Numbered from the stretch's first letter, positions 9,997 to 25,400 are shown. The stretch is 64,000 nucleotides of DNA from Owenia fusiformis (GCA_903813345.2 CAIIXF020000006.1:3803096-3867095), one strand, 5' to 3'. The notes: a model not told the origin generated them from the letters alone. A program made the numbers and translations.

Positions 9997-12900
9997 ATGA
10001 TGGCAAACTCTTTGAAGGATATGGATGGGTTACCCAGTAGACTAGAGAACCTGGGAATACAAGACGGTCAACCCACATTAGAGTCACAAGACAATGGAGT
10101 AAACAGACCACCCACCCCCGAATCACCTGGTGGTACAGAGTACAATGACTTTCGACGCAAGTCTCAAATTGATTTAGAAAATATACCAGATGTACATCAG
10201 TTTTATCCTGAAATAAAAGGAACTTATGGCAAAATGGCAGTGCAATCTCCAATCGATGAAGATAGACCTGAATCAGCATTTACAGACATCACAGTTGACA
10301 TTCATGATGATGACAATGAGTATTTGGAGAAGGTATCTGAGGTTGATGAAGACAGAGCAATGAGTGGCAGTATTGATCCAAAGGCAGCTCAACAAAAGTT
10401 CAGCGACCATCAGATTGTTGAGTACAGAGAAGCTGATGGTGCAACTGGTGGGGAAGGTGAACCAAGACAGTCTTTAGATGAAAAGGTTGGTAATATTTTA
10501 TTGGCACAACGCTATTAAGTTAAAGAATGGCGTAAACCATCGCCATAATGTTCAAAGCTGGGCCTTTTACCTAATCAATTTAATTAAGTCCTATGAATAA
10601 TTTACCATCTCGCAATTTTTTGAATGAAGAACTGGTTGAGAAATAATACTAATTTGTCATATTTAAGACTTCATATGTTACAGATTCAATTTTTTTTTCA
10701 GATTTAAAAGCTTTAATGTATGATTTTTCCATATAAGTGTAAATGATAAATATTTGTGTTACGTGTACATTTGCATCTTGTTTTGACAGGGAAATGAAGA
10801 AGGTGTATTTTCTACTGCTGTTGATGAAGATATGATACGTTTGGCTAAAGAAAGGATGAAAGAGCGAACTGATGGTTCAGTGTTTGCCACAGAAAGTTGG
10901 ACTGAAACTGCAAAGGAGGGCATTACTTTGCAGAAAATTGTGGATGCTAGAAGACAAGAACAGTAGGTTTCATTCAATTCATAATTGCTATCAGATATGG
11001 TTCCCCTTATGCTTTTCACAGTGTACTTAAATTGTTAACAAGATATATGATTGAGTATTTATAGTTTTATGCCATCAAGTTCTTTCCTAATTTCTTCTTG
11101 TATTTAATATGTGGAATGTAAAAGGGCTGGTCTGAAAATTATTGGAGAAAGTTATGGACCTCCTAACATAAATATATTGTGTCTATACAAAGTTCAATTG
11201 ATTTACTTTCAGTTATGAGAAGGCTCTAAAACTGATGAACGACAAAGAATATGTGCGGGCAATTCGAACATTAAACAAAGCAATCAGCCTAAACCACGGC
11301 CATGTAGACTACTACATTCAACGAGCGGAATGTTTCATCCAGCTTTGCGATTTCCAGTCAGCCATCTTGAACTACAAACACGCTTGTGTCCTTGAGCCTG
11401 AGAATATGGATTATTATTCAAGACTTTCTTTTATATATTATTTCCAAGGACAGTGTTTGTTTGATCAGAAGATGTATTCTGAAGCCTTGGAGGCATTCTC
11501 CCGGGCAGCTGAGATGAGCCCCGAGGTGTCTGGTTACCATACTAGAAGGTAAGATAAGTTGGATAACTAGCAACTCTTATTGAATGGAGCTGCACTTTAG
11601 TTTGCCTAAAAAGGTAGATAACAAACCATTGATCAGTTAAGAATTAACTTCTAAGACGCATGGACTTGTATGATAATATGTGCTTATTTGTACACTGAAA
11701 GAATAGAGGTTTCAATGTCACCCGTGTAGGTTATTTACCACGGGATGGGATCATAATGTCTCCCTGTGCTCTTACTAGTGTTGCTTTCATGTTTATATCA
11801 TTATCATGTGTTGGATTTCAGCATTGCTTGCCTGGCTGCTCTAGAGAGACATGGAGAGTGCCTGGCATTGGTCAACAAAAGATTAGAGGCTGAGCAGGAC
11901 AATCCTGACTTGTTTATTATGAGAGCAAGATTGCATGAGCTGTTCAGAAATGTAAGTATTGTCATCAGGGTCATTGGTGACTTGAATAGCAATACATGTA
12001 ATTAATGTGCATTATCATCCACAACTTTAGGGCAAAAATGTAAACATTTATGATATAGAAATATTGTTTATTCGAAAAAAGACAAAAATCAAAGGATTCT
12101 TAAATTAAGACATTAACAATGTGCTATGATAATGTTTAAACATGAATTGTAAAACCTGAGGAACACCCCTGTCAGTGGAACATGACCATTTGACCTCATT
12201 TTAAATGAACAATTGTAAGTGCAACACCTCCAAAGTGGAAGACTTTTTAAGGTTCTAAAGGTGTTCCACTTACACAGGTTCTCCTGTTATCTAAATGTAA
12301 AATGAACCTCCCTAAGTGGAACACTACTTACACTAGTTTAACTGTATATGTCAAGTTCTCATACTTAAACTGTATAATTATCTTGCAGAGAACATTGTGC
12401 TACTATGATGTGAAAGATGCCCTAGCTCTAAACCCTCAACATCCTGAGGCAATCAATTTAATGAAAATGCTCGATGAACGGGCCAAAGATCACCGTCAAC
12501 AAGCTTTGCAACTTAGCCTTCTGGGAAAACCAAGGGAAGCTTTACAGAAAATCTCAGTTGCCATAGAAACAAACCCTAGTATTGCTGGGCTGCATGTCTT
12601 AAGGTAAGTGCCGACTATTACTAGCTTAGATTAGCTGACTATTTTTTTTATTTTACTAGGGTAGGTCAAAGCTATTGGATTGGATTTAGGTCCTTCTAGA
12701 TATGTTCTTTTCTGTCAACCAACAACATGCAGTTGAAAGTTTCTCATGCCTCTAGGATAGTAGGTTTACATAAAAATAATCTTCATGCTATTTGCCCATA
12801 GACTGCAGCCAGAAATTAACACTTTGAAACCTGTAGTTTTACATGTAAGATCTTTACATTTCGTTTTGATACTTCAAGCTCTACAGTATCATCAACTGTT

Positions 12901-15900
12901 ATACAATTGTCCTGTTACTTTTTCTAGAGGATCTCTACATAGAAAACTGCAGGACTACAATGCAGCTATTGATGATTACCTCCTTGCATTGGACAAGACA
13001 GACCATGATGAGGAGTCGTCAACCTATCAGGAATCTCAGAGACAGTTACTCCTCACATATAATGACTTTGCTGTTGAGTGCTTCACAAAGGGCTTCTATG
13101 AGGAGGCTATTATATTACTTAACAAGGCTATCAAAGGGGAGAAGAGGGAGAAGGGGCTCTATGTCAACAGGGGAGGTGAGAACTTAATTTAGAGATAAAC
13201 ATGTACAACTTCCTCAAGTTTATGATTTAGCCGTAAGTTCAGGCGTATCATATTCACTGTACACCATTAACCAAATTCACCATAAACTCTGTAATTTGAT
13301 TTGAAGGTATGAATATTAGTGATGCTATTTCTTTGTAGCCAGTAATGATGAGCGCTTTGTGTCTACTTTTTAATCCACCCTAATACTCTGTATTTGTAAT
13401 TTCTCAAAATGAACAATGAAACCCATGTGCATGAAATAATATTCTAATAACCTAATGTGTAATTTTCTATTGCAGATTGTTTCTTTAAACAAGGGGAGCC
13501 CCACTTTTCCCTACAAGACTACCATCAGGCCTTAGAGATGGACCCCTCAGACCAGGGGGTCAGGGCCCGCGTTGCTATTGTACACAATGAATTTGGAATT
13601 ATAGAATATGCAGACAAGAACTATCCGGTATGAATTCTATCAGCTGTGGGGGATAAAAAGAGGAGAGAGTGGGATGATTTTTACACGTGGTTGCAAAATT
13701 AAAAAAAATATAAGATTAGGCTTAAGAAAAATTGAACTACATTCAAGGTCCAAAATCCATATGGACTTTTACATGTGATTGCAAAAATGAAGAAACATGA
13801 GATTAGGGTTAAGTAAAATTGAACTACAGTTTACATTTGAAGGTCTAAAATCCATATGACTTGCCCTGTTATATGACCAGTGACTATTGTAGTGCCAGAT
13901 AAAATAATATTAATATTATACTTTTTCTACTTTCACAATACTATGTTGTTTTATATTTCAGGAAGCTGATTCCAGATTTACACTAGCCATCCAGAATAAT
14001 CCCTCAGTGGGCAGATATTATGTGTCTCGGGCCAGGGCCAGGTATATGATGGAGGTCAGTGCCACCTATACTCACATATTTATTCTTTAGGAATCTTAGA
14101 TTGGATGATATTTTACAGATTTGTTACAGTGATATACATGTACAAACTGAATTGATCATAGATCAATCAAATTCAAATACATGTGATTGAAAAACTCAAT
14201 ATGATAATGTCTGGTTACTTTTGACTGAATGAACATTGCAAATGATCTAAAATCCTTAGCATGGGCATTGCACAGAAGAAATTGATTGCCTGCATAATTT
14301 AGATCAATTGAAATATCTGAGTGTCAAATTGCTATTATACTTATTTATTTTATACATGTGCATTTAACAATTTTACTATTGTATCATTTTCTTCACACAA
14401 TACTCTAAATAAGAAAACCTGAATTTTGAATATGAGCCATTTTATCAGAGATTGACATACAATATTTATTTTTAAAGAAATCCTATAATAAAAAGAACCT
14501 TGCAAGACTAATTATAGTTGTTTTATAATCGATCTACATGTATATTACACAGTCATATTGAAATCAAGAACTTACTTTTGCTATGTTCCTTTCCAGAATG
14601 GCTCAGGTGCAAGGGATGACATCCTCCTTGCTTTACATCTAGACCCCGATAACAAGGAAATATTCGGCATCATGTCACGATTGTACCCTGGTAAGACAAC
14701 TAGTGATGTCATACGTAGCCCAGCTGCTGAGAAGGCTCGTAGACAACTTCAGAACCTCGTCACGACTGCATCACCCGTGAGATTAAAGTCATTGGATTCC
14801 CAGAGTGTTACTTGGAATCAAGAAGCCAGTGTTGCTGATTATAAAGTTTGTTTAAATGAGGAAGAACTGGTGCTAGAATTGGTGAATGAAAAGAGGAAGG
14901 TCAGTATATTATTAATTCCATGCTTCCATTCCATGCCTTTAGTTTATTTTCCTCTATTGGTCTTAGAGCTTTTAACTTTTAGTCTAGCATCAAGTACCTG
15001 TATTTTCCTTTTCCTTTTTTGCATCCATTGTTCTCTAATTATTGGATCAGCAAGCCATAATTGTGTTTTACCCAGAATGCAACATTCTCTGCATACCTCT
15101 TATATAACTAAGGACAACCACATAGATCACCTTTCTCTATTAAGCACATGTTACTTGTGATGTAGATGATGTTATGGGAAGTACATGTATATAGGGCATC
15201 AGAGACTTGATGAAAGACTAGCTTGCTTAAACATTTAATTTAGCTTCAATCAAAACATCACCTATAACACATTCTAATTAGTTTCTTTTTATTTTATCTT
15301 ACTCCATTAATGTTGATGTTGCTGTTATTTCCTCAACAATATATTGAAAACTTTAAAAATCATATGCAAGATCCTAAATTGACTTGTGTATGAATGCTTT
15401 ATGAGCTATAAGTTCAAGTAATATACAAATGTTGTAAAATGAATCTTGCAATATTGAATAATTGCACAAAATATTCTTGGTTTGCAATAATTATGTTTTG
15501 AGGAAGGAACACAAATTAGATTTGGGAAATTATTGCAAAGTAATGAAAAATCAGCATCTTCCTCCGCTCATTATATTTTACCATACAATTTCTGCAGCAT
15601 CAATCACTTCATTCTCTTTAGTTTCTGTGTTTTCACTGTAGATTAAGTGTTGCCCTAGTATAAGCTGTTTTGCACTTAACACCTCTTTCCATTGCTTCTT
15701 AGATTAACAGAAATCTTAGAATTGCCTTTGACAAGAACAGAGATATCTGCAAGGGAATCATCCCTCCTGATTGGGAGTGATGTAGTGTTACTGTTGCTTT
15801 GTTTTGTTTCTGTGAGTGCTTTGTTTTGTGCTTTATTATTTCTTTCTTTTGTTTGTTTTTTTCTATTTGTTTTTCGTATCATTTTTACATTCTACCATAC

Positions 15901-16322
15901 TTCAAATATTGTTCAGTATACAAGCTAATGTACAGTCAAATATTTGTATGTAACAAAATTGTTTTAAAAGAGATCATAATTATTTGTACCCAAGCTTATA
16001 GTACATGAGCCTATTGCTAAAAAATGTGATTCTTTTTTTCTGGTCGAACATTGTTTAAATCAGTGTACAGTTTCAAGTTTTCTTGTGATTTCATATATAC
16101 ATCTACCTTTCCTTCCAGGTCCATAAACAATTAAAAGAAAAATATTTAAATCGTAAAACCCTGAAACACGACGGTGCCAGAGTGACTGCCTTACCACCCG
16201 CACGACCTTATAAGGTGCAAGGAAACCCAGTGACAAAACAGGAAGTTGTAGTTGATGCTCCGAAGGGAGTTGGAAAATCTACCGGATGGAGGACGTTTAG
16301 TCTTGGAATAGGTTTACGGTGA
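9997..16322 (+). CDS. TTC16: Tetratricopeptide repeat protein 16, ten coding exons
   Basis: Exons: 9997-10485, 10790-10962, 11213-11548, 11822-11951, 12389-12603, 12928-13175, 13476-13627, 13962-14054, 14597-14899, 16119-16322. All junctions are GT/AG and keep frame, giving 780 aa. Residues 1-220 are acidic, low in hydrophobics and probably disordered. From about 221 to 660 there are TPR helices, such as YVRAIRTLNKAISLNHGHVD and SALEAFSRAAE-like blocks; the segment LLLTYNDFAVECFTKGFYEE followed by GLYVNRGDCFF matches vertebrate TTC16 closely. The C-terminal ~110 residues are basic and lack repeats. TPRs are protein-binding scaffolds; the cellular role of TTC16 is poorly defined, with testis or ciliary expression reported in mammals. 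The gene converges on ANAPC5. No lesion is seen. Confidence 0.9.
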
Positions 16323-16673
16323 TAAAGTATTAATAATAGGAAAATAGTGTGATAGAGCGGTTGTAATTGTCTTCCAAATACAATCCTGATGTCATTTGTC
16401 GGGTGGATTGTAATGCAAAGTCAAGGAAAGTGCATATTCTGCAACCAAGCAGTTTTAAATTGATTATTTCATTTGCCAACATGAATTACTGCCAAATCCA
16501 TAAATTGCATTTCACAAAAGAATTTCACCGGAGTTTCAAGAAATCTTGTGAACTGAAAATATTAAGGACAATATTTCATTTGTGCTTGCATTGTTCAGAA
16601 TATATGAAATTATTGTGTTGAATCTAGTCTAATATGTATCCATTTAGTTTCATATATTATATAAGATGCTATG

Positions 16674-16679
16674 AATAAA
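16674..16679 (+). terminator. TTC16 polyadenylation signal
   Basis: AATAAA lies about 350 bases after the stop codon in a non-coding AT-rich stretch with no other features. It is the first canonical hexamer downstream of TTC16. Confidence 0.5.
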
Positions 16680-16958
16680 CAATTGAAGAGATATTGAGAA
16701 ATAGAATGTCTATCAAAATAACCCAAGTGCAAATTCAATTCAAACCCCCTGTTAGTACCTTAAGTAATGCCTTCATGAATGTTTTACTTGCAGAAATGCA
16801 AAATGATGTCTTGCAGACAACCAAAAAAGTGTAAAAGATCCCAATAGACCCATTAATTGGTCAATCCTGTATTTCATTTCTGTTTTATGTTTTGAGGAAT
16901 CAGATTTGTATTTGCACATTCCTCCATCAATGTTATGCTGAGTGTTTAATAGTGTATA

Positions 16959-17168
16959 GTATATACCAGTGACCTCCCCAGCATTAAAGCAAGTGGGCGC
17001 AACACCAACCTGAGATTTTGATAATAGGCCTGCACCCACCTGAGAAACCATTTGCACCCACTTGAAAATGAGAAAAATAGTCAAATTTTGACCGATTTTG
17101 GTCTGAATAGGGAAAATGAAAAATTTGCACCCACTTGAGAAAATATCCTGTGGAGATCATTGTATACA
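16959..17168. mobile_element. ~210-bp MITE-like repeat
   Basis: Left end TATACCAGTGACCTCCCC and right end GTGGAGATCATTGTATAC are imperfect inverted repeats. Inside, GCACCCACCTGAGAAA or GCACCCACTTGA is repeated three times. It lies between TTC16 and the larger TIR/minisatellite element. Confidence 0.5.
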
Positions 17169-17243
17169 ATGCCTAGTAATGACTAAAGCTAGAGTAGTTA
17201 CAACAAATAAAATACATTTAATTTTATAAAAAGATCTTTTATT

Positions 17244-18875
17244 ATGTCCCCACCACATAGTGTGGGGCCATATTGTCGGCCTAGGCGCGTCTGTCTGTCC
17301 GTATGTCCGTCTGTCCGTATGTCCGTCTGTCCGTCCGTCCGTCCGGCAGTTTTCTCCAAAACCGCTACAGATATCACCTTCAAATTTTCAGGGATAACTT
17401 ATGAGTGCATACAGATGTGGACGAAAAAAAATTAACTCGATACCTACTTCCTGTCGGCCATTTTGAAGTCAAATGCTAAAATCCTTGTCTGCAAACTTTA
17501 AGAAAAACGGCTTCACAGTTGCTTTTAAAACTTTAAGATCTTGTTCAGCTCACTTCATTCTAGATCTGATTAGGTTTTGGACCTGTTTGCTCAGTCATGT
17601 CAGCCATTTTGAATGTTTTAAGGAAAGTTAGCGCACGATAATACTTTGTATCATATTGAATGGTGTTTTTCAGTTTTCATACTTTAACTATTTAGTAGCC
17701 TTATAAATAATTTCAGGTGTACTTTGTTGTAAAAGCCTATATTATTGTTAACAGTAGTTATATGTGATAATTTTGTAAAAAGAAATCAGCAAAAACTCAT
17801 AATCACTTTTTTATTGTCGGCCATTTTGGATTTTTCCGTCCTAAAATCTTGTCTGTAAAGTCTTCACGTTTTCAGGTGAACCGTTTGATAGATCAATTTC
17901 AAATTTTCGGGGATGATTCTTAGTATGAAAATCTAGATCTGATTAGTTTTTGGGCATTCTGAGTAAATGTCAAGGCAGCCATTTTGGATTTTCCGTCCTA
18001 AAATCTTGTCTGTAAAGTCTTGTCTACGCATTTCCAGGTGAACCGTTTGGTTGATCAATTTCAAATTTTCAGGGATGATTCTTAGTATGAAAATCGTGAT
18101 CTGATTAGTTGTTGGGCATTATGGGTAAATGTCAAGGCAGCCATTTTGGATTTTCCGTCCTAAAATCTTGTCTGTAAAGTCTTGTCCACGCATTTCCAGG
18201 TAAACCGTTTGGTAGATCAATTTGAAATTTTCAGGGATGATTCTTAGTATGAAAATCTAGATCTGATTAGTTTTTTGGCATTCTAGATAAATGTCAAGGC
18301 AGCCATTTTGGATTTTTCGTCTTAAAATCTTGCCTGTAAAGTCTTGTCTATACGTTTTAGGTGAACTGTTTGGAAGATCAATTTCAAATTTTCAGGGATG
18401 ATTCTTAGTATGAAAATCTAGATCTGATTAGTGTTTTGGCATTTTGGGTAAATATCAAGGCAGCCATTTTGGATTTTCTGTTCTAAAATCTTGTCTGTAA
18501 AGTCTTGTCTACGCATTTCCAGGTTAACTGTTTGGTAGATCAATTTCAAATTTTCAGGGATTATCAATATCTAGATCTGATTAGTTTTTTGGCATTCTGG
18601 ATAAATGTCAAAGCAGCCATTTTGGATTTTCCGTCTTAAAATCTTGCCTGTAAAGTCTTGTTTACATGTTTTCTGGTTAATTGTGTGATGGATCAATTTC
18701 AAATTTTTAGGGGTGGTTCTTAGTATGAAAATCTAGAACTGACTAATTTTTTGGCATTCTGGGTAAATTTTAAGGTGGCCATTTTGGATTTTCTGTCCTC
18801 AAATTGTGTTGGTAAAGTCTTGTCTACTCATTTTTAGGATAACCATTTGACGGGATCACCCATAGGTGGGGACAT
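17244..18875 (+). mobile_element. TIR element with hairpin end, GC-rich tract and 160-bp minisatellite (element A)
   Basis: The left end is a hairpin (17244-17271): ATGTCCCCACC, loop ACATAGT, GTGGGGCCAT. It is followed by a CTGTCCGT-type simple tract (17290-17345). From about 17380 a degenerate array runs to 18850; its clear units carry AAAATCTTGTCTGTAAAGTC, AATTTTCAGGGATGATTC and GCAGCCATTTTGGATTTT with a period near 160 bp (starts near 17830, 17990, 18153, 18310, 18475, 18630, 18795). The right end is GGTGGGGACAT (18865-18875), the inverse of the left terminus. No open frame encodes a transposase, so it is non-autonomous. It sits between the convergent 3' ends of TTC16 and ANAPC5. Confidence 0.75.
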
Positions 18876-19472
18876 TTTGTACACATTTGTGTTCTTGTTT
18901 GACAATTATAGGGAAACACAATTGGCCAATTTGACTTACTGTTTATAGGATACAACAGCAAGGGTGTAACCATGATAGGCGATTTAAAGATAAATTGATT
19001 CTAAATGCAGTTTCAAGTCAGACTTTTAATTCAGATTTTATTATTAAACATTTCATACCCATATGGGTGAAGCTGAAGCATGATACCATTGTACAGCATT
19101 TCCAGAAACAAATTTGCCACATTATATTATTTATATTCAAGTGGATTTAACATGCACAAAACAAAATATGTATGAACATTAATGAGAAATAAAAATTGTT
19201 TTAATAAACTTGAGGCTACAATTAAACTGTGGTGAAAATGACTGATAAAAATCCATGTACTCAACAGATCAGATTCCTTATTGCAGTTCATTCTTGCTCA
19301 ATAATGCACAGTCCATGACCCATAACTGAAAAGGCCATACAATGTATTTAACCATTTCTTATTCCATGATAATGTCAAGTTAGCATTCACTGCACAGCCA
19401 GCTGACAGGTTTCACACTACTTGATTTGATCAGTCTTAATGCCTCGACATTGTAGTGTAGTGTAATTTAGTG
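18876..19472 (-). other. 3' UTR region of ANAPC5 with polyadenylation signal
   Basis: No coding sequence. On the minus strand AATAAA occurs at 19042-19037, about 430 bases past the ANAPC5 stop, and is a fair candidate for its cleavage signal. Confidence 0.45.
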
Positions 19473-22400
19473 TCACACAACTGACAGGTCCAGACTAGAT
19501 ACTGTTGGGCATTGCTGGTCAAGTTTCTTAAACTTTAAGGCACACTGATTCCTCTCTGTAAAGTACCCTAATTCATTGTAGAGGCATGCCTGAAATATTA
19601 AGAAAATAGTGCAACAATCTGGGTGCTGTACTTGTGTTTCTACTGTCTAGATTTTGGAGTACAATATAGATTCTGAAATAATACAATACATAACAGAATT
19701 GCCAGAAAACGAAGGGGATCATCAGAATCTTTGAAAGTCATTTGCACATCATGCAACAAAAAAATCTTGAAGTAAGACTGACAAAACACATTGGCTAGAA
19801 ATCTGAAGGTAGAATTGGCTACCATATTGAAAGAACATTTTTTCATAGACTGCAAGATATAGAGGTTCTTATATGAGTACCTGTGCAAGATCGTCCATTC
19901 ATGATGAGCTTTAATAATTCTTCTTTATCGAGTTGAAGACGAGATAAAGAAACATTATCAAAGCGAGTCAAGAATGGATGATATTGCACAGGTATGAGTG
20001 CAAGAAAGTTATTCTCATATGATTCTGTATTATGCCATATTTTCACCATTCTATCATAAAACTGAGTGAAAAAAAGCTTCAAATCTTTCAATTGTTATGA
20101 CGTCATAACAATATTGAAGAAAATACATGGATACACATGGCAACAAAGCTCCATTGTTATGACGTCACAGCTTAGTTTTGTAGAATTAGCATGAATACTC
20201 ATAGCAACGGATATGTGTGTTGTTGATGTTTATAGACCACATGTCACAAGTAAATCTCATCTTGCATGTGTGACCTTTTAGGATGAAAAATGGCAATATC
20301 TTGCATGGGGTAAAGATGGATGTATCTTTATTAGTCATATGAGAAATCCTACTTCTTAATGTAATGCTTCAGACTAAAACTTATGTGTAAATGCAATGTT
20401 TCAAGCAAGAACATGAAAATGTAATTTTTCAGGCAAAACTTACTTGTAAATGCAATGTTTCTTTAGCCCTGAAGTGAGCTTCTAGAACTTCATATCCACT
20501 GAGCACCCCATTCAACATGTTCACAGCAGTTAGCAGAGCTGAAATAACAATACAAAAGAAGTAGGATGAGCTTGAAGAAATTTTAAAACATTGTAAAATA
20601 TGTTCATCCAAAGAGATCCTATAATAAATATAAAAATAGAAAATAATGGGGTGGATAATCAAAAGAATTCCAAAGTCTGTTGACCTTTTACGAAACATCA
20701 TGATTTCTATGGTCTACATTTATATTTAGGATATCCTGGCAAATACCCCAAAACAGTAAATTTTCATGAGATTACCTGATTTTTTCTTCTCTATGTTCTT
20801 CCCTTCAGCTGCTGCCACAAGACATTTAGCATAGAGTCTGTTAGTTCTAGATCTGTCCAACAGGGAGCCCTGGGCTAGGATGGTGACCATCACACTTTCG
20901 ATTAACTCAACACCATGTTGAGCCATGCCTAGTTGCAACTGGAGATGAGACAAAATGTTGAGATAGCTTGTCATCACAGTGCCATATAAAACCGAAATAT
21001 GTAGTTACTGAACCCAAAATTAGAACATTATGTCCCCTCTAACAGAAGTGGAACAGGAAATATATAGAGGATATCCTATGATTTATGAGTGATATGATTT
21101 TTATCCACGAATGGATATGATATCTGCACGAGCGAGCGTAGCGAGAGAGTGCAGATATTAATATCCATGATGAGTGGATTAAAATCATATCATATTCCAT
21201 AGTTAAAGTCATCATCAGAATCGTCGGAAATTAAGTGATTTAATTTGAATTTTCCAAACGATCCGGTGATGTTGATACTTAGCCTCGTTTTGAGTCTGAA
21301 GTAGCAAAAATCCATAAGCCATTGCATACTGCGCCGTATGTCATGGCTAAAAAACCGTATGCTATGGTTAAGTAAAAATTTGTCAAAAATATCATATTTT
21401 ACCACTGATTACAAAAATACTGTTTTTATTTTCACATGTTATCCTATGAATATCATGCTAACTATGGAATAAAAATGGTTTTCTTCTGTAAGTGCAATAC
21501 AATGTAGCTTTTAAGCACTTTCACTGTCATAAATATTGTCTTGCATTTTGCTGACCAATTTGAATAAGGACAACAAGACATAATAATAAATGATGCACTT
21601 GAAGAAGAAATGGTCGTCTTATAAATTACACAGCATGCATAACACCTCATCAGACCTTGGAACTATTTATTAGGCATTAGTTTGAGGCAATATCACCTTA
21701 AAACACCTCAACATGAACCTCACTTACAGAAATCTACTACCGATATATAGTTTTAAGTTTCCTGATTGTGCCAACGTCCCTTCTATATTCAATACTAAAT
21801 GTGGGTTTACAATGCAATACCTGTACATATGCGATGTATACAGTAACCATAGCAGCTAGGTATGTGAAATAGTGTTCATTGCAGATTGTAAGGGCAGCCA
21901 GGAATGAGTCTAAGGCCAAGCTGGGTTGTTCTGTTTGGCAGTGGAGCTCCCCTATAGCTAACAGCACCCTGGCAATAGAAATACAATATTGTAACTCCTA
22001 GCTTGGGTGTTATCTAATAGCATGTTGAACTATATATTATTTCAATGTATAAGACACTAATACTCAATTATGTAACTGTACATCCATTATAATTTTGAAG
22101 AGATAAAAAAGATCAAATGTATTCAGAATTTGATATTTTGAGCTTTTTTACTCTTTGCTGTACAACACGTCAAAAAATAACACATCTTCACTTGGCTACA
22201 GCTCCCACTGTCACACTCAAAATGGAACCCAAACTCTTCCCCTGAGAATCAGGATATTGATACAGAGTCATATCTCTGATCTCTTCTTATGTACTATTAA
22301 AATATCAGTTTTACCTGACTGTATATTCCGGATGACAGCTCTCTTTTTGAGAATTGCTATTTTCTTTTAAGCTTGTCAGCAAATCAAATGCTTTTGTGGT

Positions 22401-25400
22401 TTCACCATTGGCCTTCATCAGTAAAGCTTTTCTGAAATGGAGAAAGTTTGTATGTTTGCAAATGACAAGTTAAGTTGTTAAATTCTTCAAAGTTTTATGC
22501 AAACAGAAAATGTACCATGGCCATATATGGTAAATTGGCTCAGAAGAGAAAGCGTTTTCAATGAAATGCAGGGATTCTTTTATAAACTCTGTCTGTAAAG
22601 TCTTAAGCATGATGTAAATTGTAATATTTTTGGCGCATGTCAACCCAATTTCTGACCAAAGAACCATATGAAATGATTAACCATAGTTTTTGCACAACTT
22701 CTGCATCATAATTTAATTTTGTCATCTTCATGTCATTCTACAAGGACTGCATATTTCAATACCTATAGCTTGCCTCTTGTTGATTTAGCGCAGTCATAGT
22801 AAGTACAATTTGCTCAGCTTCTTTATACTTCCCATGATGCATTGCTCTGTCAAACAATATCGTCTGCTCACACTCCATCCACACTGATGCATGCTGGGAT
22901 TTTTGTGGGAAACGTTGTTTACAGCATTGTAGAATGTGTTGACTCTCTGTATATTGTCCCTAAACAAAAATAAGAAATCAGTGTCACAGATACGGCAAGA
23001 GCTGAAGAACTTCGGTAAATTGTGACCATATGACATTAAAACAGAATTATAGCCAAAAATGAACAACTCACTTATCAGAGCACCTCTGAATGTGAAATAT
23101 TTTTGTCGCAATTTTGTTATCTCCCTTTGACTAACATTAATAAGAAACCTTGAAATATGAACATCTGTTAATCGAACACTTTTGGCTGTCCCTATAGAGT
23201 TCAGATTAGGCAGGTTTGACTGTTTATGTTTTTGAATAATTACAGTATGCCTATGTATAAATAGATTGAAACTTCTGTCTCACTGAGATACCTGATAACA
23301 AATTGTTCTTAGAATTCATTGAAAAACATAACTAGTACCTGACTTGCAAAGTGTGTTGCTAGGTTACAGAGTACCAGGCATCCAGCTTCTCCATTGTGAT
23401 AAATGCCTGCTTCCATGGTATTGAGATTCAGTAACAATTGACTACATAGTGATGCCATCTCCCTGTTGCCATAGAGATGCCATAAAGCTGTTTTCTGTGC
23501 ATAGCTTATTGCCATCAGGTCTACCTGGGAGTGCTGGCAGTTAAGAATATCACTTTTCATCAGATAGTCGAAAATACTGGAGGATAAATGATAAAAATAT
23601 TCAAGTTAGAGTTTTATGAATCATATTTTTGAATTAAGAAACTGTCATGAAATGAATTTAACCTTTCTGTTATATATTATCAAAAACTAGGCGACCATGA
23701 AGTTAGAGTGACTATTGTACGATTGAATCATAATTTCTGTCAGGGCTCATCTCAAAACTGCACATAATTATTTGCATAATCCTTGTTCTATCTGCTAAAC
23801 AAAATATTCTATCTAGCCTAGTGAGACAAGCCTTTTGGAAGTGTAGATCAGTCCAAAATATATCTTTTCAATTTTTAGTTAACATATAACACACTCTTTT
23901 AATTACATTTGCACTTAAGAAAAACTGATTATGTGTAGAATTTTAACAAAATCATTTGAAGATCCTTACATTTGTCACTCACCTGGATGGTTTAGCTTTA
24001 GATATGGCATTATGTTTGGCAAAGAACTGCACCCCAAGTGACACAAGATAGTGCAAGTTTGTTTCTGAGACACCACGGCTACCAGGCCTCTCTGCGCTGT
24101 TAGTTGTGCCTGGTTCCCCAAGTATATGCAACCAGCCCTGGAAAAATACAGTAAAACATGTGTATGGGAACACCTCTCTTATCTGAGCACTTATCAATGT
24201 GAACACTTTTCTCTGTCCAAATATTGCATTTCCTCAATGAACTTAAATGTTAAGAAACTTGAAATATGAAAACTTGCTTATTAGAATACTTTAGCCTGGT
24301 CCCAGTGGCATTTGGATTCAACAGGTTGCTTGAAACATAAAGGGTATTTCATTTTACTAGTGATAAGAAAGTTCTTCAGACAAATTATGGACGATTCACC
24401 TAAACTATTTAAAAACATGCGAAGTATTTGACAATTCATCTACAAAGTATGGGGTGGGAAGCATTTTATCCATGAACATAATTGATTCATAATCATGTTC
24501 ATTATTTGAAAATATAAAAGGATTGAAACATAGTGAGACTCAAATTACAGGTTGTCCAATACTCAATGTTATGCCTTATACCCTGTTAGACTATATTTCA
24601 ATGTTTAAGTGTTGTCTCAAAGCTATGTATGATTCACTAGTATTTGCATATTAACCTACCATAGCATGCATGAGGCAGATGTTGTCATTGGTCTCCTGGG
24701 CAATTCTGATTGCTTCGTGTAAAGTATTTGTATATTAACCTACCATAGCATGCATGAGGCAGATGTTGTCATTGGTCTCCTGGGCCACTCTGATTGCTTC
24801 GTGTAAAGTATTTGTATATTAACCTACCATAGCATGCATGAGGCAGATGTTGTCATTGGTCTCCTGGGCCATTCTGATAGCTTCATGTAAAGTATTTGCA
24901 TATTAACCTACCATAGCATGCATGAGGCAGATGTTGTCATTGGTCTCCTGGGCCATTCTGATAGCTTCATGTAAAGTATTTGCATATTAACCTACCATAG
25001 CATGCATGAGGCAGATGTTGCCATTGGTCTCCTGGGCCATTCTGATTGCTTCATGTAAAGTATGTGTATATTAACCTACCATAGCATGCATGAGACCGAT
25101 TTTGTCATTGGTCTACTGGGCCATTCTGATAGCTTCATGTAAAGTATTTGCATATTAACCTTCCATAGCATGCATGAGGCAGATGTTGTCATTGGTCTCC
25201 TGGGCCATCCTGATTGCTTCATCTAATGAATTTGTATATTAACCTACCATAGCATGCATGAGGCAGATGTTGTCATTGGTCTCCTGGGCCATTCTGATTG
25301 CTTCATGTAAAGTATTTGCATATTAACCTACCATAGCATGCATGAGGCAGATGTTGTCATTGGTCTCCTGGGCCATTCTGATTGCTTCGTGTTAAGTATT

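Noticed and set aside
17244-17435. Short frames of CLSVCPSV-type residues
   Set aside because: They arise from the CTGTCCGT simple tract of element A.
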